Positions 6,279-12,086 of a DNA stretch of 12,999 bases are shown piece after piece (position 1 is the first letter of the stretch; every line of letters starts with the position of its first letter). A program made the position numbers and the translations under genes. The notes beneath the pieces are model-generated. The model made no database searches. It saw only the letters and a list, made by a program, of their open reading frames with translations, and had not been told where the DNA came from. The stretch is from a bacterium. GTDB lineage: Bacteria; Cyanobacteriota; Vampirovibrionia; Obscuribacterales; Obscuribacteraceae. The stretch spans positions 1-12,999 of the forward strand of contig JAUIJG010000121.1 of the NCBI GenBank assembly GCA_030431355.1, written 5' to 3'.

Positions 6279-7607
6279 ATGAGTTGGGGATCCTTGTCGG
6301 CAGAAGCAGTCATGGCGCTATCAAGCGGCGCCAAGATGGCCGATATCCACATGGTTACAGGCGAAGGGGGTCTTACACCCTATCATCTAAACGGAGTAGA
6401 CATCAGCATTCTTCCTGAAGAGAAGCTCACCCGGTCGCTCTTCAAATTCTTCAATCTGATCACTTTTGGCCGGGTTAAATCCACCAACAACCTAAAGACA
6501 GACAATATCGGCGGCGGGAAAGTTCTGCTCCAACTTGGTCCAGCGAAGTTCGGTTTTCGCAAGATGATCAGCGACGCTGTCAAAAGTTCGCCGGAGGAAA
6601 GAGAGTTCAGAAAACACTACTCCAACGAACTGGACTTAGAAAAACTAGAAGAGACCCTCAAAAAAGATCAAATAATAGGAATTGAGATCAAACTGCAACA
6701 GGGTGGTAAACCTGGGATGGGAGGCAAACTCCCCAAAGAGAAGATCACCGATGAGATAGCTCACTGGAGAGGTATTCCCAAAGATGTGGACTGCTATTCT
6801 CCAAACGCCTGGAAAGAGTTCAACGATGTTCCTTCCATGTTTGCCTTCATCAAAAAACTACAGGATCTAACAGGTAAACCCGTCGGTATCAAGATTGCCA
6901 TGGGTCAGGATAATTACTTCCGTCAGATTGCAGGACAGATGAAAGATACCGGGGACGGGCCGGATTTCATAACCATAGATGGTGGCGAGGGTGGCACCGG
7001 CGCGGCCCCCGTGGCCCTTGCCGATACGATGGGACTTCCGATACTACACACAATTCCCAGAGCAGACACAATCCTGCGGGAATACGGTGTCAGGGATGAA
7101 GTGGTCCTGATAGCCTCCGGACAAATTGCCACCGGCAGCGATATCGCAATCGCCATGGCCCTGGGCGCCGACGCAGTGAATATAGGAAGGGGGAATTTGC
7201 TGGCCGAAGGATGCATTATGGCGAAAAAGTGCCATACCAACCACTGCCCCGTGGGAATAACAACCCAGGATCCACATTATAGAAGAGGCTTTTCACCCCA
7301 GAACAAATTCATCAGAGTTGCTAACTACAACAGGGTGCTCCAGAGAGAGCTTTTACTTATCCTGCGCTCTGTCGGGGTCGATACTCCCTGGGAATTGACC
7401 AGGCACCATGTCAGCGTCGTGACCAGCCCCATGGAAGAGAAGATTATGGCGGAGCTCTATCCATATCCTGATGGGTCGGACGGGAAGAGACATCCGGTAC
7501 TCGGTGATCTGCCTCCGGACAATCCGGACATCTGCGACACCTACGGTCCCAAGCCCCTGAAAGTGGTAAACGGAAGAGTTGTGAAAACTGCATTCAAGAA
7601 TGAATGA
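6279..7607 (+). CDS. C-terminal segment: FMN-binding, [3Fe-4S] glutamate synthase catalytic domain
   Basis: This is the glutamate-synthase (GltB central/FMN) barrel, which in GltB uses FMN and an iron-sulfur cluster to reduce 2-iminoglutarate to glutamate. Visible motifs are TGEGGLTPYHL, GGKPGMGGKLP, VDGGEGGTGAAP-like TIDGGEGGTGAAP, ASGQIATGSD, ALGADAVNIGRG, and the cluster motif CIMAKKCHTNHC (C-x5-C-x4-C, Cys 568, 574 and 579 of the joined protein). Compared with relatives I recall, about 35-40 extra residues lie between YHLNGVD and LLQLGPAKFG. The ATG at 6279 sits inside the conserved NISGMS strand and has no Shine-Dalgarno, so it is unlikely to be an authentic start; homology runs back to about 6237. 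No glutaminase domain is present, so the electron and nitrogen donors are unknown. The gene ends in TGA at 7607. Confidence 0.85.
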   Translation: MSWGSLSAEAVMALSSGAKMADIHMVTGEGGLTPYHLNGVDISILPEEKLTRSLFKFFNLITFGRVKSTNNLKTDNIGGGKVLLQLGPAKFGFRKMISDAVKSSPEEREFRKHYSNELDLEKLEETLKKDQIIGIEIKLQQGGKPGMGGKLPKEKITDEIAHWRGIPKDVDCYSPNAWKEFNDVPSMFAFIKKLQDLTGKPVGIKIAMGQDNYFRQIAGQMKDTGDGPDFITIDGGEGGTGAAPVALADTMGLPILHTIPRADTILREYGVRDEVVLIASGQIATGSDIAIAMALGADAVNIGRGNLLAEGCIMAKKCHTNHCPVGITTQDPHYRRGFSPQNKFIRVANYNRVLQRELLLILRSVGVDTPWELTRHHVSVVTSPMEEKIMAELYPYPDGSDGKRHPVLGDLPPDNPDICDTYGPKPLKVVNGRVVKTAFKNE

Positions 7608-7720
7608 CCGCAATCTTTCTTAATTAACAAAATCACAGAATAGACAAATTCTCTGAACGCCCGAATTCCTTGCGGATCTTACCCGGTCTCCGAAATTCAA
7701 CAATTATCATGATTTCGACA

Positions 7721-7814
7721 GTTGACAACCGGCTTTTTCTTTAGATTCGCGATTGACAATCAAGCAAAAGCCCCGAAAGTTCGGGGAAAGCTAGAGCCTG
7801 CCGAGGTTGTCAAC
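7721..7814. repeat. 10-base perfect inverted repeat flanking 74 bases
   Basis: GTTGACAACC at 7721-7730 is the exact reverse complement of GGTTGTCAAC at 7805-7814. The pairing can be extended inward by GG (7731-7732) with CC (7801-7802) across a two-base bulge. The flanks show no target-site duplication, so it does not look like a mobile element. It could fold as a long RNA stem around the inner hairpin, or be paired operator sites. Confidence 0.6.
7771..7786. terminator. GC-rich hairpin, possible terminator
   Basis: CCCCGAA (7771-7777) and TTCGGGG (7780-7786) form a compact perfect stem. On the plus strand it is followed by AAAGC, not by a T-run. On the minus strand it is followed by CTTTTGCTT, a modest U-tract, but no minus-strand gene ends here. 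Termination of the upstream plus-strand transcript at this point is possible but not well supported. Confidence 0.3.
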
Positions 7815-7865
7815 AATTGAATTCTATCGCAATTCGGAGTAGAAAGTAGGTTGAGCTGCACTTTC

Positions 7866-7870
7866 AGGAG
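7866..7870 (+). promoter_or_regulatory. Shine-Dalgarno AGGAG that fixes a TTG start
   Basis: AGGAG is placed 8 bases before the TTG at 7879. It is the strongest ribosome-binding site near this frame and supports the non-ATG start of the small membrane protein. Confidence 0.7.
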
Positions 7871-7878
7871 AACCGAGC

Positions 7879-8091
7879 TTGGACATCTGGTTCGTATTCC
7901 TATTTATAGCTTTTCTGGTCGGCATATTGGGCTGGCCCATCTCTAGTCTTTTTTGCAATGCTGTTCTCTGGTATTGCGATTTCCGAGACGGTGGAGAGAA
8001 TAACTGGGGCTCCAACGTATTCTGGCTATTAATGTATCCTGCAGCACTCACCTTTGCCTGGATGGAAATAATCATCCTCTACATAGAATAA
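7879..8091 (+). CDS. Small membrane protein, 70 residues
   Basis: I do not recognise this family. The TTG start is supported by AGGAG at 7866-7870. Two hydrophobic helices (about 3-25 and 48-68) flank a short polar loop holding CDFRDGGENNWGSN, with two Cys before the loop (26 and 33). It would be a simple hairpin in the membrane. Its TAA stop is immediately followed, with no gap, by the ATG of the D-amino acid aminotransferase gene. That gene has no good Shine-Dalgarno of its own, so translational coupling is likely. This arrangement argues that the small ORF is real and may serve partly to deliver ribosomes to the enzyme gene. Confidence 0.75.
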   Translation: MDIWFVFLFIAFLVGILGWPISSLFCNAVLWYCDFRDGGENNWGSNVFWLLMYPAALTFAWMEIIILYIE

Positions 8092-8979
8092 ATGCAACCA
8101 TCGGAACCCAGCACCGCCAACTGCCTGGCCATCTGGAACGACAAGATCATGCCGTTGAAAGAGGTTATGGTGCCGGCTCTGGATCGGGGTTTTCTTTTTG
8201 GAGATGGTGTTTACGAAGTGGTTCGCGTCTACAACCGCTCCTTTTTCAGGCTGGAAGACCATATGGAGCGCCTGGAAAAGAGCCTGGCTTCGATCAAACT
8301 CAAGAATATCGATCTCGACCATCTCAAAAACAATCTGGATACCCTCAAGAATAAAAGCGGACTGGACGACGCTCTGGTTTACTGCCAGATCACCAGAGGC
8401 ATAGCTGACCGGGCGCACCACTATCCATCTGATTACAGGCCAAACATATTGGCCTATATTCAGGAGTTTAAGGACCCTTATTCCCGGGAGAGACGGGAAG
8501 GCGCAAAAGCAGTAACCTTCAACGATATCAGATGGAAGCGAAACGATATAAAAGCGATAAGCCTGATCGCAAACTGTATGGCTGCAAGCTACGCCAAAGA
8601 GAATGACTGCCTGGAAGTAATATTCATAAACCACTCCGGACATATGACCGAAGGCAGCCACACATCGATATTCGGCATAAAAGACGGCAAACTTCTGGTT
8701 GCCCCCTCATCCAGCGCGGTGCTGCCGGGTATTACTAAAAGGCAGGTTCTGGAGATAGCCGAAGAGATTCAGCTTCCGGTGGAAGAGACCCTGGTAAAGA
8801 AAGAGGATATTCATAGTCTTGATGAGCTATTCCTATCGGGCACACCGGAAGAGATTGTACCTATAGTGGAAGTGGATGATCGGAAAATCGGCGATGGAAC
8901 ACCAGGACCACTGGTGCATAAATTGCATCAGCAATTCCGAAAAATTCTGGGCGATATCGGATACGGTGCCAAGCTCTAG
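8092..8979 (+). CDS. dat: D-amino acid (D-alanine) aminotransferase, PLP fold type IV
   Basis: This cytoplasmic PLP enzyme exchanges amino groups between D-amino acids and 2-oxo acids; with D-alanine and 2-oxoglutarate it gives pyruvate and D-glutamate, a cell-wall precursor. The 295 residues align over their length with Bacillus D-alanine aminotransferase as I recall it: LWND-like AIWNDKI at the start, DRGFLFGDGVYEVVRVYN (31-48), and ITRGIADRAHHYP with Arg107 and His109 matching the family's substrate carboxylate trap. Next come DIRWKRNDIK with catalytic Lys154, and MTEGSHTSIFGIKDG with the cofactor-contacting Glu187. The RxH trap and the RW-x-R-x-DIK context separate it from branched-chain aminotransferases and aminodeoxychorismate lyase. 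The start abuts the upstream stop. The TAG stop overlaps the opposing gene's stop at CTAG, 8976-8979. Confidence 0.88.
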   Translation: MQPSEPSTANCLAIWNDKIMPLKEVMVPALDRGFLFGDGVYEVVRVYNRSFFRLEDHMERLEKSLASIKLKNIDLDHLKNNLDTLKNKSGLDDALVYCQITRGIADRAHHYPSDYRPNILAYIQEFKDPYSRERREGAKAVTFNDIRWKRNDIKAISLIANCMAASYAKENDCLEVIFINHSGHMTEGSHTSIFGIKDGKLLVAPSSSAVLPGITKRQVLEIAEEIQLPVEETLVKKEDIHSLDELFLSGTPEEIVPIVEVDDRKIGDGTPGPLVHKLHQQFRKILGDIGYGAKL

Positions 8980-9617
8980 TTCTGCAACCAGCTTTCGTAG
9001 GATGCTTGATTGACCTCGGCGGCACCGGACTTTTTCGCGCCAACTTTGGCTTTTCCTTTGCCTACGGCCTTCTTCGTCGCTGCTTTTTTCTGAGCCTCTT
9101 GAACAAGACCTCGGTTCTTCATGATTTTCTTGATGCCTAATATATTACTCTCAATGGTCTCTTTTTCCGCCCGGGGCAAGTCCGGACATTTCAAAGCCTT
9201 ATCAAAAAGTTTGAGGCTTTCATCAAAGCGTTCTTCGAGCATGTATAAATTGGCTAGATTATTCACAGCAGTCCAATCATCGCCTTTTAACTCAATCGCT
9301 CTCTTATAAGCCCACTCAGCCCTGGGTCCATCATTCATCTTTCTTAGAGCCAGTCCCAGGTTGATGTAAACGTCGGCATCAAATGGATAGATCTCTATGG
9401 CGTCCCTATATTTCTCTACCGCCTTTTCATACCAGGCCTTATTCAGGTACCGATTGCCCAGGTTGTAGTGGGGCAATGACTCTGCATACTTTACACGGTC
9501 TCCCATTCCGGGAAACCCTTCCCCAAGACCAGGAATTTCCAGCAGTAAAAATGCTAGAAAACCAACCGCCAGCGAACTAGATCGAAAAGAAATAGGTCTT
9601 GTTTTGAAAATGAACAC
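8976..9617 (-). CDS. Exported TPR protein with Lys/Ala-rich tail
   Basis: This protein has 213 residues. The N-terminus (basic FKTRPISFR, then hydrophobic 14-28) is a signal peptide or membrane anchor. Three consecutive tetratricopeptide repeats follow at about 47-80, 81-114 and 115-148, with the canonical W/Y-LG-A-Y-A-P pattern (for example YINLGLALRKMNDGPRAEWA). TPRs form a helical scaffold for protein binding. Residues 176-200 are an Ala/Lys/Gly-rich basic tail, like those that contact nucleic acid or acidic surfaces. The start is GTG at 9617, supported by AAGGA (9626-9630, minus strand) with an 8-base spacer. It is divergent from the next membrane protein and convergent with the aminotransferase. 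The partner is unknown. Confidence 0.83.
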   Translation of the reverse strand: MFIFKTRPISFRSSSLAVGFLAFLLLEIPGLGEGFPGMGDRVKYAESLPHYNLGNRYLNKAWYEKAVEKYRDAIEIYPFDADVYINLGLALRKMNDGPRAEWAYKRAIELKGDDWTAVNNLANLYMLEERFDESLKLFDKALKCPDLPRAEKETIESNILGIKKIMKNRGLVQEAQKKAATKKAVGKGKAKVGAKKSGAAEVNQASYESWLQN

Positions 9618-9652
9618 TATCCTGGTCCTTTTTAATGCCTTGCTTTACATGT

Positions 9653-9680
9653 TTGCAAAAGTCATCGGGCATATTATATT
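9653..9680 (+). promoter_or_regulatory. Putative promoter for the five-helix membrane protein
   Basis: TTGCAA (9653-9658) and TATATT (9675-9680) are separated by 16 bases. If used, transcription would begin near 9687. That rules out the ATG at 9635 and supports a downstream start for the membrane protein. Confidence 0.35.
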
Positions 9681-9701
9681 GTGCCTGTGAGCCTATTCTT
9701 A
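9673..9701 (-). promoter_or_regulatory. Putative promoter for the TPR gene, overlapping the divergent one
   Basis: The minus strand reads a perfect TATAAT at 9678-9673, but the -35 candidate at 9696-9701 (TAAGAA) is poor. The -10 box shares an AT palindrome with the plus-strand -10 box, so the two divergent genes may be fired from one bidirectional element. The leader to the GTG at 9617 would be about 50 bases. Confidence 0.3.
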
Positions 9702-9730
9702 CACGAAATCGAAAATACAAAATAAGAAGA

Positions 9731-10225
9731 TTGAAAGACGAAAAGAACAAATCCATCTGGCATATAGGGCTGGCGGTTGTGTCGGCAAGCTTCTTGCTGG
9801 TATTGATTCTTCTAATTCCCTGGACCTACTACTACAAGAATGTCCTTTACTGGGAAGAGAACATCGGAGCAGCCATGGTACTTGCTGTTATTGCCCTGTT
9901 CAACTGTCTTTCTCTAGTTTTCAGAGTAAGAATAATTGAAGAGGAGAGTGCAGATTGGAAAAACCTGGGAGAGTACCATGTCACCATGGCCTATTCCTCC
10001 CTGGCCAATATTTTATTCTGGACTGGTCTGGCCATGTGGTTTGTCTGCAAAGAGTTTCATCTATCAAAACTATTCTGCTTCCTGACAGCTGAAGTTGGCG
10101 CTCTATTGCATTGCTACTTGCACTATATGCGGTGGAAGCAAATCAATTCAGGCACCACAAAGATTCTACTGGCAGTCTACATTCTTGCCTTCGTCGGTCT
10201 TGGCTGGGCCTTTTTCACAACCTAA
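9731..10225 (+). CDS. Uncharacterised five-helix membrane protein
   Basis: I do not recognise this family. The frame is open from an ATG at 9635, but the first 32 residues of that reading look unlike protein (Cys-rich, then RNRKYKIRR), there is no Shine-Dalgarno, and a likely promoter lies inside. I therefore prefer TTG 9731 with weak AAGAAG upstream, giving about 164 residues; the longer form is the alternative. Five hydrophobic helices are clear, in order: IWHIGLAVVSASFLLVLILL, AAMVLAVIALFNCLSLVF, SSLANILFWTGLAMWFVC, LFCFLTAEVGALLHCYL and ILLAVYILAFVGLGWAFF. A short charged loop with EEESADWKN lies after helix two. The gene ends three bases from the opposing methyltransferase gene. Confidence 0.65.
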   Translation: MKDEKNKSIWHIGLAVVSASFLLVLILLIPWTYYYKNVLYWEENIGAAMVLAVIALFNCLSLVFRVRIIEEESADWKNLGEYHVTMAYSSLANILFWTGLAMWFVCKEFHLSKLFCFLTAEVGALLHCYLHYMRWKQINSGTTKILLAVYILAFVGLGWAFFTT

Positions 10226-10228
10226 GAA

Positions 10229-10933
10229 TCAGTTCTCAGAGACAGGAGTCACGTCCAGCTCAGAAAGCAGATAGGCGGCGATTCCGAATGCCACAGCCAC
10301 ATTCAAAGACTCTTTCATTCCTTTCATGGGCAGGTGACATATCCGATCGCAGACATCCATCACCTGGGGAGAGAGCCCTGAAACCTCGTTCCCAAGGACC
10401 AGGCACAAAGGGACATTGAGACTTCCCTCTTCTATAGCCGTGGAAAGAAGGGTACTATCATCGCTGACCTCAAGACCGAGAATAAACACTCCGGAAGATT
10501 TAAGACTCTCAAGAACTACCAGAGGATTAAGCTCGTAGAGCCAGGAAACAGTCTCCTCAGCTCCCAGGCTAACCTTCGCGATCTCTTTTCTCGGCGGACT
10601 ACCGCAGATTCCAGTCAAATAGATTCTCTCGAATCCAGCACCGTCGGCAGTGCGAAATATCGAGCCTATGTTCCAGAGACTGCGAACATCCTCCACTAGA
10701 ACGGAGAGGGGAGGAGCAAAATTTGCCTCTCTTTCCGGACCGCCGGTGACACCACCTCTTGCCAGTTTCTTCCGGTAGGCAACCTCGATAGCCTCCAGGG
10801 CTTCCTCGGTTCGAAACTTGGCTCTGATCCCGCAAGAAGGACAGTTTCCCAGATAATGATTGCGCTTGTCCGGGACAAATCCGGAAAGCGAAAAGCTCTT
10901 ATTGCAAGCGGGAGAAGGACAACGAGTCTCCAT
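10229..10933 (-). CDS. SpoU/TrmH-family RNA 2'-O-methyltransferase with N-terminal zinc ribbon
   Basis: This is a SPOUT-class enzyme that would transfer a methyl group from S-adenosylmethionine to a ribose 2'-OH in tRNA or rRNA. Numbering from GTG 10942 (237 aa), motif 1 is NIGSIFRTADGAGF (Asn91, catalytic-type Arg97), motif 2 is LVLGNEVSGLS (Glu186), and motif 3 is LPMKGMKESLNVAVAFGIAAY, which form the trefoil-knot cofactor site. In front sits a Cys4 zinc ribbon (Cys8, Cys13, Cys34, Cys37) in place of the L30e-like or extension domains seen in other members. The exact target nucleotide cannot be assigned. ATG 10933 is preferred; GTG 10942 is possible, and neither has a clear Shine-Dalgarno. 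It lies 17 bases after the upstream gene's stop, so the two probably share a transcript. Confidence 0.87.
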   Translation of the reverse strand: METRCPSPACNKSFSLSGFVPDKRNHYLGNCPSCGIRAKFRTEEALEAIEVAYRKKLARGGVTGGPEREANFAPPLSVLVEDVRSLWNIGSIFRTADGAGFERIYLTGICGSPPRKEIAKVSLGAEETVSWLYELNPLVVLESLKSSGVFILGLEVSDDSTLLSTAIEEGSLNVPLCLVLGNEVSGLSPQVMDVCDRICHLPMKGMKESLNVAVAFGIAAYLLSELDVTPVSEN

Positions 10934-10950
10934 TGACTTCACTTAACGAC

Positions 10951-12003
10951 TTATGAGTTGAGCTTGAACTTGCTGCTCATTTCCCTGAATACCGGCTCCA
11001 GCTCAGAGCGCTTGGAATCAGCCACCAGGCCCTGCTGGATAAAGTAGCTGTCGCCGGAAAAAATAATCACCTGATAGAGAAACATCTTGTCGCCGGACTT
11101 CTTATCCACAGCTTCAGCAGTTATCTCAAATCCTTCCTGGCCACTGTCACCCCTGGAGAGGTCCACCACATCCAGCTCTTTCACTTTATCTAAAGAAGCC
11201 GTTTGTTTAATCCGATTCAAGCAAAATGCCTTCTTGTCCGATATCAACGATTTGCGAAACGATTGCCCCACAAGAAAGATGGCGTCTTTGGAGGAGGTAG
11301 CCGGAAACTTTCCTTCTTCGGTGAAAAGAAGCATGTTCTGAATTCGATGCGCTAAGCGCAGCGGCTTAACCGCCTCTATCTTAAAATTCAAACCAGCTGT
11401 CTTATCCAGCTTTTTGTCTTGATCCCACTTTACACTCTCTACACAAGTCTTTAGTTCATCGGATAATTCACCGGAATTCTCAGACGGCGAAGCGGGAAAA
11501 GCAGAGACCACAAGAACGGCGTTTTCATCATCGCCAAATACGCTTATCCACTTTTCAAATTCAACCGGACCCAGCTTTTGTTTCAGATTAATCAAAACCC
11601 CGGGCTTGCCGGAGACCTCGATCTCTTTTCTTGAAATAAGTTCCATTCTTCGAGCGGCAAGATTTTCTTTGGTGAATCCCTGGAGCAATTTGGGAGCCGG
11701 CGCAGGCATCTCTGTGACCATCACCGAGGCATGTTTACTCTCTTCCATGAAACCGTTGAAAGTATCTGAGACCTTAAAGCCTTTCGGCTGAATCATCCTG
11801 ACCCGGGTGCCTTTGACAGGCACAAGTTCTCTGGATTGCAAAGGAGATGTTTCTCCTGCGCTCTCCGAAACTTCTGTCTTCGGAGCATCCGCAGCTAGAG
11901 AAGGAAGACCGGCGGATAGGCTGAGAAGCAAGATCAGTGAAAGAGACAGGCGAGAAAGATTCTCGCGGTCGGACTTAATCGAAGGATTCAAAGATTTTTT
12001 CAA
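10951..12003 (-). CDS. Exported protein with two tandem PsbP/Mog1-like domains (tentative)
   Basis: The protein has 350 residues. A signal peptide (basic start, hydrophobic 19-33, cleavage near SLAA|DAP at 38) is followed by an acidic Ser/Thr linker (38-60). Two regions of similar layout then follow, about 66-193 and 204-348. Each begins with strands, has a central G-x-strand element (SGKPGVLINLKQKLG; GQEGFEITAEAVDKKSG), and ends in strand plus helix leading to a final SVKW- or SSKFKL-type segment. This pattern resembles PsbP/DUF1795-like periplasmic domains, but that is a visual comparison. The start is TTG 12003, backed by GGAG (12011-12014, minus strand) with a 7-base spacer. It is probably cotranscribed with the methyltransferase gene, with no obvious functional link. 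Confidence 0.8.
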   Translation of the reverse strand: MKKSLNPSIKSDRENLSRLSLSLILLLSLSAGLPSLAADAPKTEVSESAGETSPLQSRELVPVKGTRVRMIQPKGFKVSDTFNGFMEESKHASVMVTEMPAPAPKLLQGFTKENLAARRMELISRKEIEVSGKPGVLINLKQKLGPVEFEKWISVFGDDENAVLVVSAFPASPSENSGELSDELKTCVESVKWDQDKKLDKTAGLNFKIEAVKPLRLAHRIQNMLLFTEEGKFPATSSKDAIFLVGQSFRKSLISDKKAFCLNRIKQTASLDKVKELDVVDLSRGDSGQEGFEITAEAVDKKSGDKMFLYQVIIFSGDSYFIQQGLVADSKRSELEPVFREMSSKFKLNS

Positions 12004-12010
12004 AATAAGA

Positions 12011-12014
12011 CTCC
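12011..12014 (-). promoter_or_regulatory. Shine-Dalgarno GGAG that fixes a TTG start
   Basis: GGAG on the minus strand lies 7 bases before the TTG at 12003. No ATG or GTG in this frame is equally well placed ahead of the signal peptide. Confidence 0.6.
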
Positions 12015-12037
12015 GGGAAACAAAAGAAAAGTGCTCA

Positions 12038-12058
12038 CTGCCATTACAGATATGGCAG
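12038..12058 (-). terminator. Possible terminator or leader hairpin after the DUF1501 gene
   Basis: CTGCCAT (12038-12044) pairs with ATGGCAG (12052-12058) around a 7-base loop. On the minus strand it is followed, after seven bases, by TTTTCTTTTGTTT, a broken U-rich run, as in a weak intrinsic terminator. It lies only 34 bases before the next start codon, so it may attenuate and not fully end transcription. Confidence 0.35.
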
Positions 12059-12086
12059 CCTATTCTACATCTTTTCAGACAAATTC

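Larger units (their letters stand above)
5511..7607 (+). pseudogene. Membrane-anchored FMN-binding glutamate-synthase-like gene interrupted by in-frame TGA
   Basis: Read through codon 241 (TGA, 6231-6233), this is one gene of 697 sense codons. The order is membrane repeats (1-145), a conserved linker typical of the FMN-binding glutamate synthase family (about 146-240), then the FMN/[3Fe-4S] barrel (about 245 to the end). Both parts are in the same frame, and the codons between the TGA and the next ATG still read as family sequence (HPYHCTWPINISG before MSWGSLS). No other stop or frameshift is present, and the active-site and cluster motifs are intact. This fits a recent nonsense mutation, a single-base error or recoding. 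I call it a pseudogene only provisionally. TGA ends other genes here (GNAT, SpoU, DUF1501 and this gene itself) and TGG encodes Trp, so a genome-wide code change is unlikely. Confidence 0.55.
7608..7878. other. Gene-free structured intergenic region (271 bases)
   Basis: I see no coding frame here. The right half contains a 10-base perfect inverted repeat (7721-7730 with 7805-7814) enclosing a GC-rich hairpin (7771-7786), and two exact TTGACA boxes (7722-7727 and 7753-7758) without convincing -10 partners. CAACAATT occurs at 7698-7705 and again at 7811-7818. The left half, 7608-7720, is AT-rich and has only a weak AGAAT/ATTCT hairpin near 7637-7652. The region must contain the 3' end of the upstream transcript and probably the promoter for the 7879-8979 operon. 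Confidence 0.6.

Noticed and set aside
6231..6300. Selenocysteine codon with a bacterial SECIS element
   Set aside because: No hairpin with a suitable loop lies in the 40 bases after the TGA; the only pairing seen (GGAT with ATCC near 6277-6292) is short and too far away. The residue position is also not the family's usual cysteine.
5511..7607. Genetic code in which TGA means Trp or Gly
   Set aside because: TGA ends the GNAT, SpoU, DUF1501 and oxidoreductase frames at their expected C-termini, and Trp residues in the proteins here are encoded by TGG.
5511..7607. Frameshift between two oxidoreductase frames
   Set aside because: Both start coordinates are in the same frame modulo three and homology continues through the gap in that frame, so no shift is needed.
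7721..7814. Small transposable element (MITE) or integron attC site
   Set aside because: There are terminal inverted repeats but no target-site duplication, and the arms do not fit the attC core patterns (GTTRRRY/RYYYAAC).
8029..8661. 210-codon minus-strand frame across the aminotransferase gene
   Set aside because: It lies antisense to a clearly conserved enzyme and has no recognisable motif.
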